Shown piece by piece: positions 10,327-20,946 of a DNA stretch of 64,000 nt. A program made the translations under genes and the position numbers. The stretch comes from Eopsaltria australis (Eukaryota > Chordata > Aves > Passeriformes > Petroicidae). Under the pieces are notes generated by a model. It was not told the DNA's origin and did no database searches. It was given only the letters and a program-made list of their open reading frames with translations. The stretch covers positions 403,501 to 467,500 of the forward strand of contig JAVTVJ010000369.1 of assembly GCA_034509425.1 (NCBI GenBank). The letters run 5' to 3'. Position 1 is the first letter of the stretch; each line of letters starts with the position of its first letter.

Positions 10327-12936
10327 CCATGAGGGCCACTGCAGTTCATCCACCGCTGCCAATTAAATTGACTTGGAAATCATCAGAAATTGTATACGTG
10401 GAGCAGTGGCCCCTGTCAGAGCCTCGAATGGCAGCTTTGCTGGAACTGGTTGACCGTGAACTACAAAAGGGTCACATAGAACCCTCCATCAGCCCGTGGA
10501 ACACCCCTGTATTTGTAATCCCCAAAAAGTTTGGAGAAAGTTACCGCCTCATCCATGACCTAAGAGAAGTAAATAAGACAGCCAGACCCATGGGCCCAGT
10601 TCAGACACTGCTGCCCATGAACTCAGCTATCCCCGAAGGCCAGCCATGCGCAGTGCTGGACATTAAAGACTGCTTCTTTTCAATACCTCTGCACCCTGAA
10701 GACAAAGAACGTTTTGCTTTTTCTGTCATGTTCCCAAATGGCAATAGACCCAACCTTTGCTTTCAATGGAAAGTATTGCCTCAAGGGTTCGTGGACAGTC
10801 CCTCCATATGCCAGATCACCGTGGACAAAGCACTGATGTCAGTCCGACACTCCTATCCCGCTGCAACCATCATTCAATACATGGATGACATCCTCGTCGC
10901 TGCACCATCAGCAAGCCAAGTGGATCACTTAGTGTCCACAATCACGGAGACTCTCCAAGCAAACGGCTTCGAGATCATGAGCGCAAAGATCAAGAAAGGA
11001 CCCTGCGTGACCTTCCTGGGAGTAGGAATCACAAGCTCCTACGTGACACCCCCCAAGGTGAAGGTCCGCCGAGACATCAAGACGCTCCATGACGTGCAGC
11101 GCCTCGTGGGATCCCTGCAATGGCTCCGTAACATCGTCCTGATTCCTCCTGAGATCATGGACCCCTTACATGAGCTCCTGAAAGGCAAGCACCCTTGGGA
11201 ACCCAAACAACTAACGCCGCAAGCAGCGAGCTCTCTTGACTTCATCGAGCATCAGATGTCCACCAGCACCCTTGCCAGATGGAACCCAAGCATGCCGCTT
11301 GATTTATATGTCCACTTTACACCGAAGGGAGGAGTGGGAGCACTAGCCCAAGGGCCTTCAGAGAAGTCCCGGCCGATCCAGTGGATAGTCCTTGGAAAAC
11401 CGGCTCGTGCATTCTCCCCAGGAATCGAATGCATCGCCAACCTCATCACGAAGGGCAGAAAACTTGCCTTGAGACACCTGGGAACCGAGCCGACGAGAAT
11501 CCACCTTCCCTTCCGCAAGCAGCCAATCACAGAATCAACCACGACACAGGAGCACCTAGCCCTTGCTCTCACAGGCTTCGCAGGAGAAATCTCCTACTCC
11601 GCCAAACCACCTTAGACCCAACTACTGACCATTGTGGACATAGACGTGCCGCCAAAGGTCGCGGACCGACCGCTGCCAGGACCGACGGTCTTCACAGACG
11701 CTTCCTCCACAACTTCTACTGCAGCGGCGGTGTGGCAGACAGGAGAACAGTGGCACTGCATCAAAGCATGTGACCCCACACTGTCAGTGCAACAGCTGGA
11801 GGCAACAGCAGTGGTTTTGGCATGTGGACTCTTCCAAGAAGAACACCTCAACATTGTAACAGACTCTATATTCGTGGCAAGGCTCTGCCTAGCAATGTCA
11901 GGACCAGGTGTGTCAACATCTGCAGCAGCTCTAATGCTGGAAGAAGCACTCTCCTCGCGACAGGGCACCGTGTCTGTCATCCACATCAACAGCCACAACC
12001 CAGTTAAAGGTTATTTCCAGACCAGCAACGACAAGGCGGACGCCGCAGCAAAGGGAGTGTGGACACTGCAAAAAGCTCGTCAATTACATGAGTCACTCCA
12101 CATCGGAGCCAAGGCACTGGCGAGGAGATGCGGGATCTCGGCAGCAGACGCAAAACGTAGTGGCCACCTGCCCTCATTGCCAGAAGCTACCCCTATGGTC
12201 CAGTGGGATCAACCCAAGAGGTCTCAAGCCCTCAGAAATCTGGCAGTCAGACTTCACTTTATGTCAACTGCTGAAGCCTCGGGCATGGCTTGCAGTGACA
12301 GTGGACACTTACAGCGGAGTGATTGTGGCCACGCAACACCTCAAAACTAACTCTAGAGCCACAATTCAGCACTGGCTGACAGCCATGGCGTGGCTTGGCA
12401 TCCCCAAACAGATTAAAACTGACAATGGTTCCAATTTTATCTCCAAACCAGTGCAGGAATTCGCCTCGAAATGGGGCATCACTCTAGTGCAAGGTATCCC
12501 ATATAACAGCACTGGGCAGGCCATTGTTGAGCGAGCAAATCAGACCCTGAAAGCCAAGTTAGTAGTACTAGCAAAAGCAGAAGGCTTTGAAAATTCCATT
12601 CCCTCAGGGGACCAAGCACGTATACTAGCAACCGCTTTGCTAGCACTGAACCAATTCTCTAGGGAGGATGAAACAAACTGTCCCGCTCAAAAACACTGGG
12701 CCACCCAAGCATTAGAGGAGGGCCCACAAGTCATAATTAAAAATGAACTAGGCGAATGGGAATGGGGCTGGAGACTGGTACTCACAGGGCGAGGGTACGC
12801 AGCTGTCAAAAAGGAAGGCAAAATCAAGTGGTGTCCACTGAGGTCAGTAAAGCCAGACCTTCAGAATGAGCAGAATGAGACTAATGAAAACTGTGAGTTT
12901 CTGTTTGCAGGACATGCTCGTGGGACACCCTCTTAA
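10326..12936 (+). pseudogene. pol: ERV1 pol: RT, RNase H and integrase, with one stop and one frameshift
   Basis: Reverse transcriptase runs in one frame to TAG at 11613-11615, with YMDD at 10878-10889 and a conserved LPQGF-type block upstream. The same frame resumes after the stop with RNase H (FTDAS near 11687, TDS, NDKAD). The integrase zinc domain begins in this frame (HIGAKALA) and then moves to the next frame near the aaaa run at about 12150-12156, giving CPHC. The catalytic triad is D 12250, D 12421 and E 12529, an exact D-X35-E. The integrase end overlaps the env start by about 20 bases. In a working element pol would be made by two -1 shifts from gag. Confidence 0.88.
12897..12910 (+). 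promoter_or_regulatory. Candidate env splice acceptor
   Basis: A pyrimidine-rich tract ending ...tttgcag at 12910, three bases before the env ATG at 12914. It is the strongest acceptor-like site at the pol-env junction. Confidence 0.5.
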
Positions 12937-14828
12937 AGCGTACACCCCTGTTCCAGAGGAAAATGACAGACCTCCAAGCCGTCAAACAGCACCCAAGAGT
13001 TCTGTACCGGTGAAACCCAGACGTCAACAGTGTTTTTGTGTGATTTTGCTGTTGGGGCTTGTCACCAGAGGACAAGCCAGTCCAAACCATTACTCTCATC
13101 AGCCATTCAGGTGGGTCATGCAACACCTGTCAAATGACAAGGTGCTCAAAGAAACCACCACACTGAATGCCCCATCCTTTGTGATCCGCATTTCCGATCT
13201 GTTCCCTGGAAAACCAAAAATAGACCCCTATTCCCCTCATGTTACAAGTATGCATCTATCCTATTGGTGCCCAGCCTCAAACCCAGGGAAGAAGTACTGC
13301 AATTATCCGGGGTGGGGATATTGTGGGTACTGGGGCTGTGAAACCATTGTTACAAATGCTGGATCATCAAGACCTGGGTGGGAACCTCAAAAGCCCGATG
13401 AATTTTTACAGTTCACCTGGGCTCCAACTGGTTGTAAACAACCTGTCGTCCTTCAGGAAAAATACTATCGAAACTATTATAAAATCCCTAAATCTCAGAG
13501 GTGCACTGACTATAACATGACCGTTTTGCAGCCAAATCACCCTAGTTGGGCCACAGGCAGGACGTGGACAGTAGTCATTCAAGGGTCAAAAGAGTGGGTG
13601 AATGTGCGAATTATCAAGCTCCAACCCCCTGCATCCCGGGCGGTTGGGCCAAACAAAGTTATTAAAGATGTACTAAAAGGGAAAAACAACCCACTCCAAA
13701 GCCTTGCCCACAAAAGTCACTGATACCCTGATCAGTCATGCAGATGCCTCCCAGATAAGTAGTTTAGCCAAGTCTGACTCTGACCCAGTCTTTCGTATGT
13801 TAGAAGCTACCTTTCTTTCCCTGAACGAATCCAACCCGAACCTAACTGATTCCTGCTGGCTTTGCTATGATGTCAAACCCCCCTTCTACGAAGGAGTTGC
13901 TTTAAATATCCCCTTCAGTTACTCCACAGCCGACTCCCCTCACCAGTGCAGGTGGGATACTCCCCGCAGAGGAATCACCCTGAGTCAAGTCACGGGTCGG
14001 GGCAGATGTTTTGGCAATGCAACCTTAGCAAAGAAAGGCAACATCTGCACCAAAGTTGTCAAGCCCAACAGAAAGAATAAGTGGGTGGTTCCATCCGCAT
14101 CTGGGATGTGGGTTTGTCAGCGATCTGGAGTGAGTCCTTGTGTGTCTCTTGCCAAATTCAATGATTCCACTGACTTTTGTGTCCAAGTTCTAATTGTTCC
14201 TAGGGTCCTGTACCATACAGACGAAGAGATGTACCACCTCTTTGAGAAACCCGACCAGCTCCACAAAAGAGCACTGTTAACAGGTGTAACTATTGCAATG
14301 CTGCTCAGTCTGGGAGCAGCCGGAACGGCCACAGGTGTCTCAGCTCTTGCGACCCGACACCAAGGACTGTCTCAGCTACAAATGACCATCGATGAGGACT
14401 TGCAGAGGATCGAGAAATCCATTTCCTTTCTAGAGAAATCAGTTTCTTCACTCTCAGAAGTGGTCTTGCAGAACAGGCGAGGATTGGACCTCTTGTTCAT
14501 GCAACAAGGAGGCTTGTGTGCCGCCTTGAAAGAGGAATGCTGCTTTTATGCAGACCACACAGGAGTCGTCAGAGACTCCATGGCAGAGCTCCGAGATAGG
14601 CTAGCTCGGAGACAGAAAGACAGGGAAGCCCAACAGAGCTGGTTTGAGTCCTGGTTCAATCAATCACCATGGCTCACCACACTAATTTCCGCCTTGGTAG
14701 GTCCATTGGCAATGTTGCTTTTAGTTTTTACCTTTGGACCATGCCTGCTGAACAAACTAGTCACTTTTATCCAGACCCGTCTGGAACGGGCCAACATTCT
14801 GTTTTTAGAACATCAACAAATGCTGTAA
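12914..14828 (+). pseudogene. env: ERV1 env, gamma-type, one frameshift in SU
   Basis: Envelope glycoprotein remnant. ATG 12914 lies just after the candidate acceptor. A hydrophobic signal-like segment (CVILLLGLV, about 13037-13063) precedes the SU. The first frame ends at TGA 13721-13723 and the second frame, open from at least 13704 to 14828, continues the protein, so one indel near 13690-13710 breaks the gene. Motifs in the second part: CWLC at 13854-13865 (the SU disulphide-exchange motif of gamma-type Env), an HKR|A cleavage-like site ending at 14270, a glycine/alanine-rich fusion peptide, the CX6CC motif at 14517-14543 next to the immunosuppressive-type region, and a membrane anchor at about 14679-14760. 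This Env type is shared by gammaretroviruses and type D betaretroviruses. Confidence 0.88.
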
Positions 14829-14975
14829 TCCAAACTGTAAACACTGCCAATCGCAAGACTTTTCTAACTTGCCTTGCAAAATCTACTCAGGTATACCAAA
14901 CCCCTTTTTCCTTGTCAAGTTACTACCTCATACCTCACTTCAATACATGTATCTATGACTACCTCATTCATTTGT

Positions 14976-14994
14976 GAAAAAAGGGGGGGGGAAG
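14976..14994 (+). other. ERV1 polypurine tract
   Basis: An uninterrupted purine run GAAAAAAGGGGGGGGGAAG ends at the base before the 3' LTR, the expected position of the plus-strand primer. Confidence 0.9.
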
Positions 14995-15348
14995 TGTGGT
15001 AGATAGGGACAGGCGGACGGAAGATCTCGCGATGTGACGGAAAGCAAGGGCAGCATGGAATCCCCCCTCCCTTCATTCCTGCATGATAAGAGATCACCCG
15101 AAGTATGCAACTCCTCCTAATCCCAGTAGTTTTCCACTCCTTACTAACCCTAGCTATCCCACCGTCCCCTTTCTGACATAGTGAAGCCCCCTAGACTATT
15201 TAACCTCATGAGATAAGATAATAAACGCCATTTGACCATCCACCACATTGGTGTCTGTGTGTCGGTGGCCCGAGTGGCTGGGGTGAGGCCGGGCTGCCGT
15301 GCTGTCGTTCTTGAACCAGGTCGCCTGCCTTCATAGCAGAAGGCAACA
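14995..15348 (+). mobile_element. ERV1 3' LTR
   Basis: 354 bp with AATAAA at 15220-15225. It differs from the 5' LTR at five bases. It is followed by the target duplication GGGCTG (15349-15354). Confidence 0.93.
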
Positions 15349-15354
15349 GGGCTG

Positions 15355-15383
15355 TGAGCTTTACCCCAGTCACACCCAATACA
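15355..15383 (-). mobile_element. 3' LTR of ERV2, remaining 29 bp
   Basis: Continues the LTR interrupted at 7147 and ends CCCAATACA. It matches 22998-23026 with one difference. Confidence 0.85.
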
Positions 15384-15401
15384 ATTTCCACCCCTTATTC
15401 C
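15384..15401 (-). other. ERV2 polypurine tract
   Basis: The minus strand reads GGAATAAGGGGTGGAAAT directly before the LTR start TGTATTGGG. Confidence 0.65.
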
Positions 15402-15706
15402 ATACCATTTGTATCATGCTCAGAAATCCTTTCCTACTCACACATGCAATTTAAGCTACATCCTTAAACCATCCACATAACATTAACTACTATCTCCTGT
15501 CCTTTCGCATCCTTCCACATGGTCTCCATTTCCAGCAGAATGTGGGGTCAGGGCAGGAGGAATAGTAAACTTGATTGTCGAGGACTGGCACCATCCCTGT
15601 TCATTGTGGCCATTTTCTTGCTCCTTGCTGAAATTCGTTCTTCATCAGCTCGTGTCCCTTATGCTACTTACATCCTGCAACATACAACTTCCAACATACA
15701 TTATTC

Positions 15707-16552
15707 TTACCCCCAGGTTAAATCACCTTGGGGTACACACTGGGTCTCCCCATCCTCCCGCATTACCCACCAAGTGCACCCAGGTCCTTGGGCAAAGACA
15801 ATCCCACAAATGGGTTTGCCCTTCCCCATGGGGGACGCAACCCACACTGACTTCCCCAGCCACTTTCCTATGTGTAGTGCAGGAACCTTGTCTCCCTCCA
15901 CAGTGTCTAAGGGTTTAGTTTGGGTGGGACCAGGGCGGTTAACAGATCCTCTAGTATTGACTAGCCAAGTGGCTTCTGCCAAGTTCACATCCCAATGCTT
16001 CCATGTCCCATTACCTAGTGCCCGTAGCATAGTTTTTAACAGTCCATTATATCTTTCAATCTTCCCAGAGGCCTGTGGGTGATAAGGAATATGATATATC
16101 CACTTAATGCCATGCCTCTTTGCCCAGGAGTTAATAAGATTATTTCGAAAATGAGTCCCATTGTCTGACTCAATTCTATCTGGGGTTCCATGTCGCCACA
16201 AAATGTGTCTTTCAAGACCTGAAATTGTGTTCCGAGCCGTGGCGTGGTTTACTGGGTACGTTTCCAGCCAGCCAGTTGTGGCCTCCACCATGGTGAGGAT
16301 GTAACTCTTGCCTTGGTGTGTTCGTGGCAATGGCCCAATGTAATCAATTTGCCAGGCTTCACCATACTGGAACCCCAGCCACCGCCCTCCACTCCAAAGA
16401 GGCTTCACTTGTGTGGCTCGCTTGATGGCAGCGCACGTTTCACACTGATGAATAACCTGTGTGATGGCCTCCATGGTCAGGTCCACCCCTCGATCATGAG
16501 CCCATCTGTATGTTGCATCCCTTCCAAGATGCCCTGATGTTTCGTGGGTCCA
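15707..16552 (-). pseudogene. pol: ERV2 integrase
   Basis: The 260-codon open stretch 16486-15707 and its upstream extension carry an HHCC zinc-binding domain (THETSGH near 16540, CETC near 16443), the catalytic core with D in QIDYIGP, SDNGTH and GKIERYNG, an exact D-X35-E spacing, and a C-terminal domain ending near 15707. A TGA at 16553-16555 separates it from RNase H in the same frame. The region between 15707 and the polypurine tract has no env-like ORF. The sequence pattern is that of class III (ERVL-like) integrases. Confidence 0.88.
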
Positions 16553-17208
16553 TCAGGCTATACATAGCTCACCCTTTCTCTCCCAATCTAGGTCCACCTG
16601 AGCTATTCCAATTTTGGTGGCCTTATCTACCCGTTTGTTGTTTTGATGCTCCTCAGTGGCACGACTTCTGGGCACATGGGCATCTACATGGCGTACTTTC
16701 GCAGTCGTGTTTCCTATCCGTGCAGCAATGTCCTGCCATAATGCAGCAGCCCAGATGGGTTTTCCCCTGCGCTGCCAGTTGGTTTTCTTCCACTGCTGCA
16801 GCCATCCCCATAGGGTATTAGCCACCATCCAGGAGTCAGTATAGAGTATGGGCCACTTTTCTCTCTCAGCAATCTCTAGGGCTAGTTGGATGGCTTTCAC
16901 CTCTGCAAACTGGCTTGATTCACCTTCCCCTTCAGCAGTCTTAATGACTTGTCGTGTGGGATTCTACACAGCAGCTTTCCACCACCGATGGTTTCCTGTC
17001 ACTCGACAGGATCCATCAGTAAATAAAGCATATTTTCTTTTGTTTTCTGGTAACTCGTTATATGGTGGTGCTTCTTGGGCACGAGTCACCTTCTCAGACA
17101 GTGCTCCAAAATCTCTGGCTTCTGGCCAACTCCAAATCTCTTCTAGGATTCCTGGGAAGTTGGGTTTTCCCATTTGGGCTCATTGTGTAATTAAGGCCAC
17201 CCACTTAC
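16553..17208 (-). pseudogene. pol: ERV2 RNase H, with in-frame stops
   Basis: One reading frame with FTDGS (about 17028), FAEVKAIQLAL, LYTDSW and a RHVDAH block, the core acidic motifs of RNase H. It is interrupted by TAG at 16964-16966 and TGA near 17174. Both stops sit where tryptophan would suit the context. The right edge is the solo LTR A insertion (target copy TCCAT 17209-17213), beyond which pol continues at 18076. Confidence 0.82.
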
Positions 17209-17213
17209 TCCAT

Positions 17214-18070
17214 TGTTGTGATCTAATTATTAAAGTTCTTTAGAGATACCTCTGCCCGAATTAAGGTACGAGCGAGACCATATGCCAATCAATAGTATGA
17301 GTTTTATTTGATAGTAAATATGAGAGAGAGAGAAGAAAAGAGAGAAAAGAGGAAGTAGGGAGAAAAATGGGGGGACAGAGAGGGACAGGGACAAAGAAGT
17401 ATCACCACTCCATGGGTCCCACTGGTGTCCTGATGTCCTCTTCAGCTGGTCTCGGTGGTGGAAGTCCCCCCGAAAAAGCACAGAATGCCATGGGTTAATA
17501 TACACTCAGGCCAGGTGGAAATGTCCAGGCATGTCCCCCTGGGGGAGGGGGCAGCTTCCAGCAGCAGACTCTGCTTGCATCACATGCACTCCGGTGGTGC
17601 AAGGCGTCTGGGGAGCACTTTGGGGGGTCTGTGATAGATTGTGACTCCCCCTCAGCTGCCTCTCACGTGAGAGTCATGTGGATGTGGCTTGTGGGGTTGG
17701 GGAGGCTTCACAGCTGGGCCAGTTTGTGTACTGGAGGATGCGTGTGTATTGCCTCTGATCAGAGGTTACGCCATCCTCCTCCCCCCTTTCAGCTGGGGGC
17801 TAAGGCTGTGTAAACATGGCTTCTGTGAGCTGTGCCTTGCCTCCACCCCAAATTCAACCAGAAATGATTCTCAGTACAGCTGGCAGCTTCAGCCTCTGTG
17901 GACGCATTCCTTTCCCTCAGACTGAGATGACTGAACAATAGGCTTTTCCCTTTATCTAATCTCAGCAGTTTGGCTCAGTTCAAGGTCCCAGTCAGGTATC
18001 TTCAGGGAGGCTTCTCTGATATAAACTTTATATCAATGTTTGAGGCATGAACTATTTTCAGTCTCTGACA
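17214..18070 (-). mobile_element. Solo LTR A (857 bp) inserted in ERV2 pol
   Basis: TGTTGTGATC...TCTGACA, flanked by the 5-bp duplication TCCAT (17209-17213 and 18071-18075). In minus orientation the TATA-like GTATATTA lies near 17500 and the poly(A) signal (TTTATT on the + strand) near 17305. Removing the element and one TCCAT restores pol continuity. A purine-rich block (about 17320-17400) is one copy of a unit that is amplified in LTR B. Confidence 0.88.
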
Positions 18071-18075
18071 TCCAT

Positions 18076-18714
18076 GTAGCACTGGTTGCATGATGCACGG
18101 AGGGAATGTTTCCTTTTAACATCCAGTGTAGGACAGGCAATCATGGTGCCAAGAGGAGACATGCTTCTGTCCCAACAACTTCCGAGGCCGCTCGAACCCC
18201 CTCATAAGCTGCTAGTATTTCTTTTTCAGTTGGAGTATAGTGGGCTTCTGATCCTTGATAACTCCTGCTCCAGAATCCTAATGGCCGACCTCGGGTTTCT
18301 CCTGCGGTCCTCTGCCAGAGGCTCCAGGTGAGGCCCTGCTCCCCAGCTGCAGTGTAGAGTATATTTTGCACATCTGGTCCTGTTCGAACAGGCCCAAGAG
18401 CCACCGCATGAGCTATTTCCTGTTTGATTTGCTCAAAGGCCTGTTTCTGCTCAGGGCCCCACTTGAAGTCATTCTTCTTCCGGGTCACTCGATAGAGGGG
18501 GCCCACAAGTTGACTATAGCCTGGAATGTGCATTCTCCAGAATCCTACAAGGCCCAGGAAAGCTTGTGTTTCTTTCTTATTAACTGGTGGAGACATATTG
18601 GCAATTTTGTCAACCACCTCTGTAGGCACATGACGGCGCCCATCCTGCCATTTCCTTCGTAGAAACTGGATTTCCTGTGCAGGTCCCTTCACCTTACTTT
18701 GTTTTATGGCAAGA
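18076..18714 (-). pseudogene. pol: ERV2 reverse transcriptase thumb/connection and start of RNase H
   Basis: The 183-codon open stretch 18692-18141 begins with VKGPAQEIQFL, passes the FLGLVGFWR thumb motif and a PTEKE region, and links the RT palm (19669 onward) to RNase H (17208 and below). The sequence flanking LTR B reads across without loss once one CCAGC is removed. It degrades into another frame near 18130-18080. Confidence 0.85.
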
Positions 18715-18719
18715 CCAGC

Positions 18720-19663
18720 TGTTAGGATCTAATTATTAAAGTTCTTTAGAGATACCTCTGCCCTAATTAAGGTACAAGCGAGACCATATGCCAATCAATA
18801 GTATGAGTTTTATTTGATAGTAAATATGAGAGAGAGAGAAGAAGAGAGAGAAAAGAGGGAGTAGGGAGAAATAAGAGAGAGAGAGAGAGAAGAAAAGAGA
18901 GAAAAGAGAGAGTAGGGAGAAATAAGAGAGAGAGAGAGAAGAAAAGAGAGAAAAGAGAGAGTAGGGAGAAAGATGGGGGGACAGAGAGGGACAGAGACAA
19001 AAAGGTATCACCACTCTGTGGGTCCCATTGGTGTTCTGATGTCCTCTTCTCAGTGGTGGAAGTCCCCCCCAAAGCACAGAGTGCCATGGGTTAATATACA
19101 CTCAGGCCAGGTGGAAATGTCCAGGCTTGTCCCCCTGGGGGAGGGGGCAGCTTCCAGCAGCAGACTCTGCTTGCATCACGTGCAGTCCTGTGGTGCAAGG
19201 CGTCTGGGGAGAACTTTGGGGGGTTTGTGACAGACTGTGACTCCCCCTCAGCTGCCTCTCACGTGAGAGTCCTGTGGATGTGGCTTGTGGGGTTGGGGAG
19301 GCTTCACAGCTGGGCCAGTTTGTGTAATGGAGGATGCGTGTGTATTGCCTCTGATCAAAGGTTACGCCATCCTTCTCCCCCTTTCAGCTGGGGGCTAAGG
19401 CTGTGTAAACGTGGCTTCTGTGAGCTGTGCTTTGCCCCCCACCCCAAACTTAGCCAGAAATGATTCTCAGTACAGCTGGCAGCTTCAGCTTTTGTGGATG
19501 CGTTCCTTTCCCTCAGGCTGAGATTGAACAATAGGCTTTTCCCTTTATCTAATCTCAGCAGTTTAGCTCAGTCCAAAGTCCCAGTCAGGTATCTTCAGGG
19601 AAGCTTCTCTGATCAAAACTTTATATCAATGTTTGAGGCATGAACTATTTTCAGTCTCTGACA
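18720..19663 (-). mobile_element. Solo LTR B (944 bp) inserted in ERV2 pol
   Basis: TGTTAGGATC...TCTGACA, flanked by the 5-bp duplication CCAGC (18715-18719 and 19664-19668). Same family as LTR A. It is longer mainly because a purine-rich unit of about 45-50 bp (core gtagggagaaa + (ga)n) is present about three times at 18824-18975 instead of once. Confidence 0.88.
18824..18975 (-). repeat. GA-rich tandem repeat, about three units
   Basis: Units of roughly 45-50 bp containing gagagagagaagaaaagag followed by gagtagggag repeat three times. LTR A has a single unit at the same place. Confidence 0.8.
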
Positions 19664-19668
19664 CCAGC

Positions 19669-20175
19669 TTTCGGAAGAATTTGGATTATTTTCTTCCCTT
19701 TTTCAAAAACTTCTCCTGCTGTATCACCTCACACAATGATATCATCAATATATTGCAGGTGTTCCGGAGCTCCACCCTGTTCCAGGGCAGCCTGGATCAG
19801 GCCATCGCAGATGGTGGGGCTGTGTCTCCACCCCTGGGGCAGTCGGTTCCAGGTGTACTGCACACCCCTCCAAGTGAAAGCAAATTGTGGCCTGCACTCG
19901 GCCGCCAGAGGGATTGAGAAAAATGCATTAGCTATGTCAATCGTGGCATACCATTTGGCTGCTTTTGACTCTAGCTCATATTGGAGGTCCAACATGTCTG
20001 GTGCAGCAGCACTTAGAGGTGGTGTGACTTCATTCAGGCCCCGATAGTCCACTGTCAGCCGCCATTCCCCATTTGACTTCTGCACTGGCCATATGGGGCT
20101 GTTGAAGGGTGAGCGGGTCCTGCTGATAACTCCTTGGCTCTCCAGTCGACGAATTAGTTCATGGATAGGAGTCAC
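19669..20175 (-). pseudogene. pol: ERV2 reverse transcriptase, fingers and palm
   Basis: 149-codon open stretch with SPIWPVQKSNGEWRLTVDYR, a LPQGW block and the catalytic YIDD. A TGA follows the YIDDIIV core at about 19729, in a place where related RTs usually carry tryptophan, and the frame then continues to the LTR B target site. The upstream protease is in another frame, with a shift near 20170-20180. Confidence 0.88.
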
Positions 20176-20566
20176 GTAGTCCTGGTTGGTACGATACTGC
20201 CTCCGGTGCAGCTATGCCAAAGGCCCATCGATATCCCTTTGGATCCTTAAAATACCCTCTCCTGAGGTAGTCGATGCCAAGGATACAAGGGGCCTCTGGG
20301 CCAGTCACGATGGGGTGCCTTTGCCATCTGTCCCCTGTTAAGCTCACCTCAGCTTTTACTACCGACAACTCCTGGCATCCCCCTGTCACTCCAGAGATCC
20401 AGATGGCTTCTGCACTCTTGTTCCTTGATGGCATCAGTGTACACTGTGCACCGGTGTCCACTAAAGCTTTATACTTCTGTGGATCTGATGTGCCAGGCCA
20501 TCGAATCCACACCGTCCAGTATACCCGGTCATCCCTTTCCTCCTCCTGGCCGGAGGCAGGGACCCT
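20159..20566 (-). pseudogene. pro: ERV2 aspartic protease
   Basis: The catalytic ALVDTGAQCTLMP motif lies about 45 bases into the 117-codon stretch 20512-20159, and the C-terminal CILGIDYL helix follows. A TAG at 20567-20569 separates it from the basic gag segment in the same frame, so gag and pro may have been one long frame originally. The end overlaps the RT ORF in another frame. Confidence 0.82.
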
Positions 20567-20818
20567 CTATTCCTGTTCTTGGTCAGAGTATTCACTATCT
20601 GACCTTTGTGATGCCAAATCAGAAGTTCCCTCCTCAGGACTGTAGGAAACAGTTTTAGTTTTCTTATATCTGGGAAATCGCTGATTGTCTTCTGGTCTTT
20701 CTGTGGTAACTACACTGACAGTCTTCTTGGGGGGCCCCTTCTTAACAGGTCTCTTCCCCCTCAGTTCTCGGACCCGGGCGCTCAGCTTAGAGGTGGGTTC
20801 ACCATCCCATTTCCTCAT
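20567..20818 (-). pseudogene. gag: ERV2 gag C-terminal basic region (nucleocapsid-like)
   Basis: 83 codons rich in Lys and Arg (RELRGKRPVKKGPPKK), then a Ser/Glu/Asp-rich tail. No CCHC zinc knuckle can be seen. Position between capsid and protease and strong positive charge suggest nucleic-acid binding. It shares the frame of the protease. Confidence 0.6.
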
Positions 20819-20946
20819 GTCCTCTCCATGCTCACGCAGAAAAACCAGAGCTCGTTACGTGGCCTGTTCTTGGGGATTCCTTTCCCTCTGACTGGGGTTG
20901 GAGAGGAGCGATCTCTTGGGCTGCCTCTAAAAGTTGGGGTGCTGGC

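Larger units (their letters stand above)
9706..10332 (+). pseudogene. pro: ERV1 pro (aspartic protease), broken by one frameshift
   Basis: The N-terminal part lies in the -1 frame relative to gag. The catalytic core is in the next frame: after a TAG at 10051-10053, the stretch 10054-10332 encodes the DTGS active site (10072-10083) followed by DCTII, and ends with the GRDIL helix typical of retroviral proteases (about 10288-10302). The frame change falls at the run gtttttgggc (about 10060-10069), where one extra base explains it. Roughly 115 codons between the slip site and the core leave no room for a dUTPase domain. The stop TGA at 10330-10332 comes just after a second slip site. Confidence 0.75.
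7148..15348 (+). mobile_element. ERV1: nearly full-length provirus with beta-like gag-pro-pol layout and gamma-type env
   Basis: 8,201 bp bounded by two 354-bp LTRs that differ at five positions, flanked by the 6-bp duplication GGGCTG (7142-7147 and 15349-15354). The empty site is preserved in the sister LTR of ERV2 at 22990-23002. Internal order: primer site, gag, pro, pol, env, polypurine tract. Gag is open along its whole length. Pro has one frameshift, pol has one stop and one frameshift, env has one frameshift. Assuming about 2e-9 substitutions per site per year (assumed, not measured), 1.4% LTR divergence suggests a few million years. It is a defective fossil as it stands. Confidence 0.93.

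Noticed and set aside
17214..19663. Reading LTRs A and B as the two LTRs of one provirus
   Set aside because: Each has its own 5-bp duplication, and the 650 bp between them is ERV2 RT, continuous with both outer sides.
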